Shown here: positions 19,101-27,115 of the stretch, piece after piece
Position numbering within the stretch: the first letter of the stretch is position 1
Layout of the letters: each line of letters starts with the position of its first letter
From: Streptomyces formicae
GTDB taxonomy: Bacteria > Actinomycetota > Actinomycetes > Streptomycetales > Streptomycetaceae
Reading direction: 5' to 3'
Length of the DNA: 64,000 nucleotides
Assembly: GCF_022647665.1 (NCBI RefSeq)
Contig: NZ_CP071872.1
Coordinates: 1,302,001-1,366,000 of the forward strand
The notes under the pieces: model-generated
Database searches by the model: none
Seen by the model: the letters and a program-made list of their open reading frames with translations, nothing else
What the model was told of the DNA's origin: nothing
Program-made: the position numbers and the translations under genes

Positions 19101-19541
19101 GTGTTCAATGACATAGGTGCACTCGAGCTCGTGACGCTCGTGGTCCTCGCCGTGCTCGTTTTCGGCCCGGACAAGCTACCGAAGGTCATCCAGGACGTCT
19201 CGGGCTTCATCCGCAAGGTCAGGGAATTCTCCGACAACGCGAAGCACGACATCCGCAGCGAACTGGGCCCGGAATTCAAGGACTTCGAGTTCGAGGACCT
19301 GAACCCGAGGACCTTCATCCGCAAGCAGCTGTCGGAGAACGAGGATCTCAAGGAGATCCGCAGCAGCTTCGACCTCAAGAAGGAAATGAACGAGGTCGCG
19401 GACGCGGTCAACGGCAAGGAGCCGACGACCTCCGTGCCGGCGGCCGTCAACGGTTCGCCCAGCAGTGGCCCGGACCTGCTGAAGAAGCGCGAAACCCCCG
19501 AGCAGGGCGAGCGTCCCCCGTTCGACGCGGACGCCACCTGA
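19101..19541 (+). CDS. tatB: Twin-arginine translocase component TatB
   Basis: A GTG at 19101 lies seven bases after AAGGAG. The 146-residue protein starts VFNDIGALELVTLVVLAVLVFGPDKLPKVI, which is the N-terminal transmembrane helix, the FGP hinge and the amphipathic helix of Tat A/B proteins. The Glu near the start of the helix (ALELV) and the long charged tail indicate TatB instead of TatA. TatB forms the substrate receptor with TatC for folded proteins. The sigE-rseA-htrA-tatB context is that of mycobacteria. Confidence 0.9.
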   Translation: MFNDIGALELVTLVVLAVLVFGPDKLPKVIQDVSGFIRKVREFSDNAKHDIRSELGPEFKDFEFEDLNPRTFIRKQLSENEDLKEIRSSFDLKKEMNEVADAVNGKEPTTSVPAAVNGSPSSGPDLLKKRETPEQGERPPFDADAT

Positions 19542-19725
19542 GCCGAGTCGCCCCGGTCGTCCTCGATGTTCCGGACGTCCCGATCCGGCCCCACCTGACC
19601 ACACCCGGGCGCCATCAATCCCAACGAGCCGGTGCGAGGTGGCTATCCTCCATCTGTCCGGAACGAGGCGCCCGCGGGGGGCGGGCCGTTGCCGGACCTG
19701 GAAGATCGAGGAGGCGGCCGGACAG

Positions 19726-20391
19726 ATGGAGACGACGAGTCGGGTAGGGGCGCAGAGCGCGGCCGGCACATCCGCTGCTGAGGAGGTGCCCGCAGCCCGG
19801 CGCAGGGTGGTCGACGGCTATCTGCGGGCCCAGTTCCCCTGGTACGGACTGGACGAGGCGTTCACCGGGCCGCGCTGGCTGATGCAGGTCGGCACGGCCG
19901 CGGACGGCACGGTGCAGCACGGCTCGCTGGGCCATGGTGACGAGCCGTCGATAAAGTCCGACGCCGCCGGGGCCGAGAAGGAACGGTTCGCGGCTGTCGT
20001 GACGGTCGCCGCGAGCCCCGTACGGCGCAGCGGGGACGGCACGGGGGTCCTGGAGGCCACGACGGTCTCCTCGGCGGCCTGGCTGGCCGGCTCGGGGCTG
20101 CTGGCGTACACCTGGCCCGCGCTGCTCGACCACTCGCTGCGGGACGACTGGCTGGACCAGCAGACCGAGACGGCGTTCGCGCTCGCGGACGACCTGGAAG
20201 GCGCGGCGTGGTCGGCGCTGTCGCTGCCGGTGGACGGGGCGCCGATGCCGTTCCACTACCGGGAGTCCGAGTTCGGCTGGGTGCTGGCGGGATCCGCGCA
20301 GAACGGGGTGCACATCGGGGCGTACGGGCGGGGGATGAGCGCGTACGGCCTGGGCTTCTCGGTCGTGGGGGACCTGGCCCCGTACGCCTAG
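19726..20391 (+). CDS. Conserved hypothetical protein, 221 residues
   Basis: I do not recognise the family. The chosen ATG 19726 starts METTSRVGAQ; GAGGAGG lies about 12 bases upstream, which is rather far. The protein is soluble, with a mixed composition and no signal peptide. It contains GYLRAQFPWYGLDEAFTGPRWL, repeated Trp/Tyr-rich strands and a C-terminal GAYGRGMSAYGLGFSVVGDL. It looks like a globular alpha/beta protein without recognisable catalytic motifs. It follows tatB by 184 bp and ends at a strong hairpin. Confidence 0.7.
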   Translation: METTSRVGAQSAAGTSAAEEVPAARRRVVDGYLRAQFPWYGLDEAFTGPRWLMQVGTAADGTVQHGSLGHGDEPSIKSDAAGAEKERFAAVVTVAASPVRRSGDGTGVLEATTVSSAAWLAGSGLLAYTWPALLDHSLRDDWLDQQTETAFALADDLEGAAWSALSLPVDGAPMPFHYRESEFGWVLAGSAQNGVHIGAYGRGMSAYGLGFSVVGDLAPYA

Positions 20392-20401
20392 GGCCGACGA
20401 C

Positions 20402-20435
20402 GAAGGGGCACCGCCGATGCCGGCGGTGCCCCTTC
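20402..20435. terminator. Perfect 15-bp convergent terminator
   Basis: Arms 20402-20416 and 20421-20435 pair perfectly around an ATGC loop, with A/T-ending outer bases that make it bidirectional. It separates the hypothetical gene from mrp. Confidence 0.88.
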
Positions 20436-20452
20436 ATGTCCGTAACGCCTGC

Positions 20453-21586
20453 TCAGAACTTGTTCCTCGGCGTGATGCCCAGGCTCAGGCCCGCGAGGCC
20501 GCGCTGGCGGCCGCCGAGCTTGCCGGCGATGGAGCGGAGCGCCGTGCCCGCCGGCGAGTCCGGGTCGGTCAGGACGACCGGCTTGCCCTCGTCGCCGCCC
20601 TCGCGCAGCCGGACGTCGATCGGGATCTGGCCCAGCACCGGCACCGTGGCGCCCGTCGTCCTCGTCAGGCCGTCGGCGACCACCTGGCCGCCGCCCGTGC
20701 CGAAGACATCAACCATCTCGTCGCAGTGCGGGCACGGCAGGCCCGACATGTTCTCAACGACGCCGACGATCTTCTGGTGGGTCTGTACGGCGATGGAGCC
20801 GGCCCGCTCCGCGACCTCGGCCGCGGCCTGCTGCGGGGTGGTGACGACCAGGATCTCGGCGTTCGGCACCAGCTGGGCGACGGAGATCGCGATGTCACCG
20901 GTGCCCGGCGGGAGGTCGAGCAGCAGCACGTCCAGGTCGCCCCAGTAGACGTCCGCGAGGAACTGCTGGAGCGCGCGGTGCAGCATCGGGCCGCGCCACA
21001 CCACCGGGGCGTTGCCCGGGGTGAACATACCGATCGAGATGACCTTCACGCCGTGCGCCGACGGCGGCATGATCATGTTCTCGACCTGGGTCGGACGGCC
21101 GTCCGCGCCCAGCATCCGCGGCACGCTGTGCCCGTAGATGTCGGCGTCCACGACACCGACCTTCAGCCCCTCGGCGGCCATCGCGGCCGCCAGGTTCACG
21201 GTCACGGAGGACTTGCCGACGCCGCCCTTGCCCGACGCCACCGCGTACACCCGGGTGAGTGAGCCGGGCTTGGCGAAGGGCACCTCGCGCTCGGCGCCGG
21301 TGCCGCGCAGCGAGGCCGCGAGCTCACGCCGCTGCTCGTCGCTCATCACGTCCAGCGACACGTCGACACGCGTGACGCCCTCGACCCGGGAGACGGCTTC
21401 GGTCACGCGCTGGGTGATGGTCTCGCGCATCGGACAGCCGGAGACGGTGAGGTAGACCGTGACGGCGACCGCGCCGTCGTCCCTGATCTCGACCGATTTG
21501 ACCATGCCGAGGTCGGTGATCGGCTTGTTGATCTCGGGGTCGTTCACCGTCGAGAGCGCCTCGCGCACCGCGTCTTCCGTAGCCAT
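20453..21586 (-). CDS. mrp: Mrp/ApbC-type Fe-S cluster carrier ATPase
   Basis: The 377-residue protein has an N-terminal MIP18/DUF59 domain (about 1-90, NDPEINKPITDLGMVKSV and SGCPMRETI). It is followed by a deviant Walker A P-loop ASGKGGVGKSS (about 118-127), VGVVDADIYGHSVPRM, LDVLLLDLPPGTGD and a CxxC in LPCPHCDEM that bridges the cluster between monomers. It delivers [4Fe-4S] clusters to apoproteins. Start ATG 21586 (MATEDAVREAL) is the family start. The orthologue Rv1229c lies close to the MgtE-N and CorA genes, as here. Confidence 0.93.
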   Translation of the reverse strand: MATEDAVREALSTVNDPEINKPITDLGMVKSVEIRDDGAVAVTVYLTVSGCPMRETITQRVTEAVSRVEGVTRVDVSLDVMSDEQRRELAASLRGTGAEREVPFAKPGSLTRVYAVASGKGGVGKSSVTVNLAAAMAAEGLKVGVVDADIYGHSVPRMLGADGRPTQVENMIMPPSAHGVKVISIGMFTPGNAPVVWRGPMLHRALQQFLADVYWGDLDVLLLDLPPGTGDIAISVAQLVPNAEILVVTTPQQAAAEVAERAGSIAVQTHQKIVGVVENMSGLPCPHCDEMVDVFGTGGGQVVADGLTRTTGATVPVLGQIPIDVRLREGGDEGKPVVLTDPDSPAGTALRSIAGKLGGRQRGLAGLSLGITPRNKF

Positions 21587-21639
21587 ACGGACGATGGTAC
21601 GGCGCCGCATCCCGACCCGGGACCGTCCGGGGACGTCCG

Positions 21640-22320
21640 TCAGCGGTCGCCTTCGTCACGTCTCCTGGCCGCCTCCGGCGGGAATACGGCGGGCCGGTCC
21701 ACCAGCTCCTTCAGCAGGTCCTCGAACTCCGAACGGATCCAGTCGCGGGTCGCGACCTCGCCGAGCCCCATCCGCAGCGACGCGATCTCCCGGGTCAGGT
21801 ACTCGGTGTCCGCGATGGACCGCGCGTTCTGCGCCCGGTCCTGCTCCAGGTTGACGCGGTCACGGTCGTCCTGGCGGTTCTGGGCCAGCAGGATCAGCGG
21901 GGCTGCGTAGGACGCCTGGAGCGACAGGGCGAGCGTCAGGAAGATGAACGGGTACTCGTCGAAGCGCAGCGGGGCCGGCGCGAAGATGTTCCACAGGACC
22001 CAGAGGATGATCGTCAGGGTCATCCAGACGAGGAACCGCCCCGTGCCGAGGAAGCGGGCGATCCGCTCGGAGAACCGCCCGAAGGCCTCGGGGTCGTAGT
22101 CGGGCAGGACCTTGCGCCTCGGCGCGCGCGGCTGGTCGAGCCGGATCCGCGGCGGACCGCCGCCGGTCAGCCGCTCCAGTTCCCGCTCGCGCTCGCGCTC
22201 GCGTTCCTTCTCCCGCTCCCACTCGCGTTCCCGTTCGCGTTCCCGTTCGCGTTCCCGTTCGCGCTCCCTGCCCTCGCGGCCGCCCCCGCCGCGCTCCGAG
22301 AGGCCGTACTCACTGCCCAT
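21640..22320 (-). CDS. DUF1003 membrane protein with Arg-Glu repeat N-terminus
   Basis: The core (about residues 95-200) is a DUF1003 domain. GRFLVWMTLTIILWVLWNIFAP and FIFLTLALSLQASYAAPLILLAQNRQ form two transmembrane helices, followed by the conserved RDRVNLEQD and a C-terminal helix. Residues 15-50 are almost pure Arg-Glu dipeptide repeats, encoded by hexamer repeats, which I do not expect in the family. The function of DUF1003 is unknown; its neighbours suggest divalent-metal homeostasis. It overlaps the upstream MgtE-N/CBS gene by 11 bases, so the pair is translationally coupled. Confidence 0.85.
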   Translation of the reverse strand: MGSEYGLSERGGGGREGREREREREREREREREWEREKERERERERELERLTGGGPPRIRLDQPRAPRRKVLPDYDPEAFGRFSERIARFLGTGRFLVWMTLTIILWVLWNIFAPAPLRFDEYPFIFLTLALSLQASYAAPLILLAQNRQDDRDRVNLEQDRAQNARSIADTEYLTREIASLRMGLGEVATRDWIRSEFEDLLKELVDRPAVFPPEAARRRDEGDR

Positions 22321-23581
22321 GGGTCGCCTCCGTCCCTTCGAACTCGGCCTCCCGCCAGTCCTCCGGCAGCAGATGGTCCAGTACGTCGTCCACGGTCACC
22401 GCGCCCAGCAGTGACCCGCTGTCGTCCACGACCGGCGCGGCGACCATGTTGTACGCGGCGAGGTAGCTGGTGACCGCGGGCAGCGGGGTGTCCGGTGCGA
22501 GCGGCGGCAGATCGCTCTCGACGATCGAGCTGACGAGGGTGAACGGCGGGTCCCGCAGCAGCCGCTGGAAGTGCACCGTCCCCAGGTACTTGCCCGTCGG
22601 CGTCTCGTCGGGCGGCCGGCAGACGTAGCACTGCGCGGCGAGCGCGGGCGAGAGGTCCTGCTGGCGCACCCGCGCCAGCGCGTCGGCGACCGTGGCGTCC
22701 GGGCGCAGCACGATCGGTTCGGTCGTCATCAGCCCGCCGGCGGTCCGCTCCTCGTACGACATCAGGCGGCGCACGTCGGCGGCGTCGTCCGGACGCATCA
22801 GCGTGAGCAGCCGCTCCTTGTCCTCCTCGGGCAGCTCGGAGAGGAGATCGGCCGCGTCGTCCGGGTCCATGGCCTCCAGCACGTCGGCGGCCCGCTCCTC
22901 CTTGAGCTTGCCGAGGATCTCGATCTGCTCGTCCTCGGGCAGCTCCTCCAGCACATCGGCGAGCCGCTCGTCGTGGAGGGCGGCGGCGACCTCCACGCGG
23001 CGCTTGGGGGAGAGGTGGTGCAGGGCGCTGGCGAGATCGGCCGGACGCAGCCGCTCGAAGGTGGCGACCAGGCTCTCCGCGCCCTGCCCGTCCTCCTCCA
23101 GCGAGAAGCCGGTGACCGCCGACCACTCGACGGTCAGCGCCTCGCCCTTGCGGCGCAGTGCCCCGCCCTTTCCCTTGCGTACGAAGACCTTGCCGATCTC
23201 CCAGTCGCGGCGGGCCGGGAGCTGCTGGATGGCGACGTCCAGGACGGTGACCTCCTCGTCCGTGGCGACGAGCCGGACCCGCCGGTCGAGCAGCTCGCCG
23301 AGGACGAGGCGCTCGGTCGGGCGCTGCTCGAAGCGCCGCATGTTGACGACGCCGGTGGTGATGACCTGGCCGGACTCGACGCCGGTCACCCGGGTCATGG
23401 GGAGGAAGATCCGGCGGCGGCTGAGCACCTCGACGACCATGCCGAGGAGCCGGGGCGGGCGGCCTCCGACGCGGAGCATGGCCACGAGGTCGCGCACTCG
23501 GCCGACCTGGTCGCCGTTGGGGTCGAAGACCGGTACGCCGGCGAGGTGCGAGACAAAGATCCGGGGGGCGCCTGCAGGCAT
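22310..23581 (-). CDS. MgtE N-domain and CBS-domain protein without channel
   Basis: The start at ATG 23581 is fixed by GGAGGAGG eight bases upstream; an ATG 18 bases earlier would swallow that site. The 423-residue protein has an N-terminal PRC-like beta barrel (VFDPNGDQVGRVRDLVAML and again in the second 100 residues). Next comes the MgtE N-domain of helical repeats (PADLASALHHLSPKRRVEVAAALHDERLADVLEELPEDEQ). Last are two CBS domains (MTTEPIVLRPDATVADAL and YLAAYNMVAAPVVDDSGSLLGAVTVDDVLDHLLP). The MgtE transmembrane domain is absent. The soluble part of MgtE senses Mg2+, so a cytoplasmic sensor role is likely, possibly with the DUF1003 or CorA neighbours. Confidence 0.87.
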   Translation of the reverse strand: MPAGAPRIFVSHLAGVPVFDPNGDQVGRVRDLVAMLRVGGRPPRLLGMVVEVLSRRRIFLPMTRVTGVESGQVITTGVVNMRRFEQRPTERLVLGELLDRRVRLVATDEEVTVLDVAIQQLPARRDWEIGKVFVRKGKGGALRRKGEALTVEWSAVTGFSLEEDGQGAESLVATFERLRPADLASALHHLSPKRRVEVAAALHDERLADVLEELPEDEQIEILGKLKEERAADVLEAMDPDDAADLLSELPEEDKERLLTLMRPDDAADVRRLMSYEERTAGGLMTTEPIVLRPDATVADALARVRQQDLSPALAAQCYVCRPPDETPTGKYLGTVHFQRLLRDPPFTLVSSIVESDLPPLAPDTPLPAVTSYLAAYNMVAAPVVDDSGSLLGAVTVDDVLDHLLPEDWREAEFEGTEATHGQ

Positions 23582-23763
23582 GCTCCGCGCCTCCTCCATG
23601 CCATGAAATGCCCAGAAATGCCGCTGTTCAACGGCTTCAGGCTAGCCCGTGCGGATCCATACTGCCCCTGAGATCCGTCCGTACGGCTCCCCTGCTGACG
23701 AGGTGATGGGCACAGGTACGCTGCGGTCTTGCCACCCCCACCTGTACGAGAGGCAGGGCGCTC

Positions 23764-24549
23764 GTGACCGCTCTCCCCCCGGCCACCACCGTGGCCCGGG
23801 CCCGTCGTGCCGCACTTCCCGTCGCGCTCTGCCTGGGGCTGGCCGCGGCTCTCACCGCCTGTGCCGGCGAGGACCCCGACGCGGGCACGAACGGCGTGGG
23901 CAAGCTGGAGGCGACCGCGATCGAGGCGAAGGCCAAGGCGGCGGCCGACGCGGCGCAGGCGGTGCGGCTCTCCGGGACGCTGGTCTCCAAGGGCGGCACG
24001 TACAAGCTGAACATGCAGTTGAAGAAGAGCGGTGGCATCGGCTCGGTCACCTCGAAGAACTCGACCTTCGAGCTGCTGCGGGCCGGCGACGCGCTCTATC
24101 TGAAGGCCGACGCGGACTTCTGGGCGCACGCCGACTCCGACGGCAAGGGGGCGTCCAAGCCGCCGACCGAGGAGGACACGGCCGCGGCGGACAAACTCGA
24201 CGACAAGTACGTGAAGGTCCCGGAGGACGACCCCTCGTACAAGCAACTGCGCGGCTTCACCGAGATGGACGTGCTGCTGGACGGGCTGCTCGGGTTGCAC
24301 GGCAAGCGCAGCAAGGGCGACCGCGACACGATCGGCGGCATCCGCACGGTCAAGGTGCTGGGCGCGGAGGGCGGCGGCGGCACGCTCGACGTCTCGCTGC
24401 AGGGGACGCCGTATCCGGTGCAGTTCGCGCGGGCGGGTGGGGCGGGGGTGCTGACGCTGGCGGACTGGAACGAGGACTTCGAGCTGGAGGCGCCGACGAA
24501 GGATGCGATGGTCGACTACGGCCGCGAGCTCCCGCGCACCAACGACTGA
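23764..24549 (+). CDS. Lipoprotein with LppX/LprG-like beta fold
   Basis: A GTG start gives 261 residues. The signal peptide ends in the lipobox LTAC with Cys33 as the lipidated residue. The mature part shows VRLSGTLVSKGGTYKLNMQLKKS, a beta-strand-rich pattern with GDALYLKAD that resembles the LppX/LprAFG family of lipid-binding lipoproteins. Assignment to that family is moderate, because short strands could also fit a generic DUF. It diverges from the MgtE-N gene (182 bp gap). It is followed by an unusual array of 52-bp repeats. Confidence 0.72.
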   Translation: MTALPPATTVARARRAALPVALCLGLAAALTACAGEDPDAGTNGVGKLEATAIEAKAKAAADAAQAVRLSGTLVSKGGTYKLNMQLKKSGGIGSVTSKNSTFELLRAGDALYLKADADFWAHADSDGKGASKPPTEEDTAAADKLDDKYVKVPEDDPSYKQLRGFTEMDVLLDGLLGLHGKRSKGDRDTIGGIRTVKVLGAEGGGGTLDVSLQGTPYPVQFARAGGAGVLTLADWNEDFELEAPTKDAMVDYGRELPRTND

Positions 24550-25020
24550 CGGGGCTCCGCCCCGCGCCCCTTTTCTGGGGCTCCGCCCCAGACCCCGTCT
24601 TCGGGGGCACCGCCCCCGAACCCCCGCGCCTCGATCGCCGGCGGGGCTGGATATCGGGGCTCAGCCCTCGGGCCCTTGCGCCTCGATCGCTGGCGAGGGT
24701 GGTATCGGGGCTCAGCCTCTGGACTCCCGCGCCTCAATCGCCGGCGGGGTTGGGTGTCGGGGCTCAGCCCTCGGACCCCTGCGCCTCGATCGCCGGCGGG
24801 GGGGGTATCTGGGCCCAGCCTCTGGACCCCTGCGTCTCGATCGCCGGCGGGGTTGGGTGTCGGGGTGCCGTCTCCGAGTCCCTGCGTCTGAATCTCCTGC
24901 GAGGTCGGGTATCGGGGCGCTGTCCCCGGACCCCTGCGCCTCGATCGCCGGCGGGGTCGGGTAGGGGGACTCCGCCCCCGGACTCCCCCTGCGCCCTTCG
25001 GCGTGGGGCGAGGCTGGATG
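24550..25020. repeat. Seven-copy 52-bp hairpin repeat array in a convergent gap
   Basis: After two short hairpins (GGGGCTCCGCCCC type, 24553-24620) come seven head-to-tail units starting at 24626, 24678, 24729, 24781, 24832, 24884 and 24936, with spacings of 51-52 bases. The unit consensus begins GCGCCTCGATCGCCGGCGGGG and continues with a TCGGGGCTCAGCC-like block. The CCCC...GGGG parts of neighbouring units can fold into a stem. The array fills the gap between the convergent lipoprotein and hypothetical genes. Frames that run through it lack the repeat logic of a real protein. No gene is supported here. Confidence 0.85.
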
Positions 25021-25545
25021 TCAGGACGCGCGTCGGTGGCGGCGGAAGAGGAGGCGGGGGAGGGCCGCGGGGATCGGGTGGCGGGTGGTCGCCGGGGTGG
25101 GGAGCGGGACCGCGGCCAGGGAGCCGTCCGGGTGCTCCGTGGTCGACTCGCGCGGCTCGAGCCGCAGCACCCGGCACTCGCGCGCCCAGCGCTCCGTCAT
25201 GTGCTCGCCGTCCGGCGCGTTCAGCCGCTTGCCCTTCAGCTCGGCGACCGCGGCCTCCCAGGCTTCCGAGCCGGGCGCCAGCTCCGTCACCGCGGCCGTC
25301 CAGGCGACCAGCCGGCCGCCCTTGTCCTTGCTGCGCACGGTCACCTCGGCGGTGGAGGCGTCCGCCAGACCGGGCAGCGGCTGCTCGCCGGGGCCGTCGC
25401 CGACGACGTACGCGGCGCCGTCGTGCCAGGCGTGCCACAGCGCCCGGGCGGGGCCGGTGGTGCCGCGGACCCAGATGAGGCCCGACTTCTTGGTGGCCTC
25501 CTCGACGAGGGCCTGGCCGAGCAGCGCGTCATGCACGTCGTTCAT
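25021..25545 (-). CDS. Conserved hypothetical protein, 174 residues
   Basis: The start is ATG 25545 (MNDVHDALLGQALVEEATKKSGLIWV). The protein is soluble, with a beta-rich first half containing WVRGTTGPARALWHAWHDGAAYVVGDGPGEQPLPGL and VTVRSKDKGGRLVAWTAAVTEL. This resembles the strand pattern of split-barrel flavin-binding (PNPOx-like) proteins, but no flavin-binding residues can be pinned down. The C-terminal 45 residues are basic and low complexity. It follows corA directly on the same strand (12 bp gap) and probably shares its transcript. Confidence 0.7.
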   Translation of the reverse strand: MNDVHDALLGQALVEEATKKSGLIWVRGTTGPARALWHAWHDGAAYVVGDGPGEQPLPGLADASTAEVTVRSKDKGGRLVAWTAAVTELAPGSEAWEAAVAELKGKRLNAPDGEHMTERWARECRVLRLEPRESTTEHPDGSLAAVPLPTPATTRHPIPAALPRLLFRRHRRAS

Positions 25546-25557
25546 GCCCGCAGCCTA

Positions 25558-26688
25558 TTAGAGCCAGCCGTTGCGCTTCAGCGTGCGGTGAATGGTGAGA
25601 CAGACGGCGACGATGCCGACGAGCACCATCGGGTAGCCGTATCTCCAGTGCAGCTCGGGCATGTGGTCGAAGTTCATGCCGTAGACACCGCAGACCGCCG
25701 TCGGCACGGCGATGATCGCCGCCCACGATGTGATCTTGCGCATGTCCTCGTTCTGCGCGACCGTCGCCTGCGCCAGATTGGCCTGGAGGATCGAGTTCAG
25801 CAGCTCGTCGAAGCCGATGACCTGCTCCTGCACCCGGGCCAGGTGGTCGGCGACGTCTCGGAAGTACTTCTGGATGTCCGGGTCGACCAGCCGCATCGGC
25901 CGCTCGCTCAGCAGCTGCATCGGCCGCAGCAGCGGCATCACGGCCCGCTTGAACTCCAGCACTTCCCGCTTGAGCTGGTAGATCCGCCCGGTGTCCGTGC
26001 CGCGCGTGCTGCCCTTCGAGGGCGCCGAGAAGACGTCGATCTCGATCTCGTCGATGTCGTCCTGGACGGCGTCCGCGACGGCGATGTACCCGTCCACGAC
26101 ATGGTCGGCGATGGCGTGCAGGACGGACGACGGGCCCTTGGCGAGCAACTCGGGGTCGTCCTGGAGCCGGTGGCGCAGATTGCGCAGCGAGCCCTGGCCG
26201 CCGTGCCGCACGGTGATCACGAAGTCGGGCCCGGTGAAGCACATCACCTCGCCGGTCTCGACGACCTCGCTGGTCGCGGTCAGTTCGGCGTGCTCGACGT
26301 AGTGGATGGTCTTGAAGACGGTGAAGAGCGTGTCGTCGTACCGCTCCAGCTTGGGCCGCTGGTGGGCGTGGACGGCGTCCTCCACGGCGAGTGGGTGGAG
26401 CCCGAACTCCGCGGCGATGCCCGCGAACTCCTCCTCCGTCGGCTCGTGGAGCCCGATCCACGCGAAGCCGCCGCCCTCGCGCACCCGCAGCATCGCCTCG
26501 TGCGGCGTCTGGCACGCGGTGTCGGCCACGCGCTTTCCGTCGCGGTAGACGGCGCAGTCGACGACCGCGCTGGAGGCGGAGGGGTCGCGGGTGGCGTCGT
26601 ACGCGCCGTACAGGGCGCCGCTGTACGGCGCGCTGCTCTTGCGCAGCGTGGGGCGGACCGCTTCGCGCAGGTCACGGATCATCGACAT
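25558..26688 (-). CDS. corA: CorA-family magnesium/cobalt transporter
   Basis: AAGGAG six bases before ATG 26688 fixes the start. The 376-residue protein has the long cytoplasmic alpha/beta domain (AWIGLHEPTEEEFAGIAAEFGLHPLAVEDAV, LFTVFKTIHYVE), the stalk helix and two C-terminal transmembrane helices. The signature YGMNF (GMN motif) lies at the end of the first helix. The end NGWL is positively flanked as usual. CorA forms a pentameric Mg2+ channel. The orthologue Rv1239c is close to mrp and the MgtE-N gene as well, giving a local divalent-metal theme. Confidence 0.93.
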   Translation of the reverse strand: MSMIRDLREAVRPTLRKSSAPYSGALYGAYDATRDPSASSAVVDCAVYRDGKRVADTACQTPHEAMLRVREGGGFAWIGLHEPTEEEFAGIAAEFGLHPLAVEDAVHAHQRPKLERYDDTLFTVFKTIHYVEHAELTATSEVVETGEVMCFTGPDFVITVRHGGQGSLRNLRHRLQDDPELLAKGPSSVLHAIADHVVDGYIAVADAVQDDIDEIEIDVFSAPSKGSTRGTDTGRIYQLKREVLEFKRAVMPLLRPMQLLSERPMRLVDPDIQKYFRDVADHLARVQEQVIGFDELLNSILQANLAQATVAQNEDMRKITSWAAIIAVPTAVCGVYGMNFDHMPELHWRYGYPMVLVGIVAVCLTIHRTLKRNGWL

Positions 26689-27115
26689 GGCAGGCTCCTT
26701 CACGGAGAGGCCGCCGTGCGAGGCGTGGCGCAGCCCGGAATGGGGACGTGTACGTCGGTACGTCCGCAAAGCGGGCGGCACCGCGGGACGCGGTGACGGC
26801 GTTCGCTACAGACAGTCAGGCAAAGCGTGCGTGCTCTTCCGACCTGCGCGGTGCCATGGAACTGACGGTGCGGGAGACCCTCAGCGAGTCGAGGCCGAGG
26901 GAAGGATTCGCGCGGAAGAGCGGCTGGTACTGCACGGTCGACTTCGATCCACCGCAGCCCCACCTCCTCCGGCCGGTCCCCCGTGGGGGATGTCCTGTTG
27001 TCGGGACTCGAAAGCCACACTTCTGCGTGCTGGCCCAACAGGCGGCCAAGCCTATCAGCCGACCGCGGGTCAATCCCCTTCTTTGCCCCTTCCTGACGCG
27101 ATCTATGCTCGCAGG
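26689..27115. promoter_or_regulatory. 427-bp divergent region between corA and SUFU gene
   Basis: This region holds the promoters and 5-prime leaders of divergent corA and the SUFU-domain gene. On the plus side a TATGCT hexamer at about 27103-27108 sits so close to ATG 27116 that the SUFU mRNA may be leaderless. On the minus side the corA leader could be long, but I do not recognise an M-box or another known riboswitch. Open frames here have no ribosome-binding site or family resemblance. Confidence 0.4.

Noticed and set aside
24626..24990. CRISPR-like array (regular spacing of repeats)
   Set aside because: There are no unique spacers between repeats; the whole 52-bp unit is repeated, and no cas genes are near.
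24503..25478. Plus-strand open frames through the 52-bp repeat array
   Set aside because: They give repeated Pro/Arg/Gly peptide without a ribosome-binding site, and unit spacings of 51-52 bases do not keep one reading frame. The array is better explained as non-coding hairpins.
26700..27038. 112-codon minus-strand frame in the corA leader
   Set aside because: It has no ribosome-binding site and no family resemblance, and it ends inside the corA ribosome-binding region.
26689..27115. Mg2+ riboswitch in the corA leader
   Set aside because: I could not match the M-box or another known Mg2+ sensor layout; only scattered short stems are visible.
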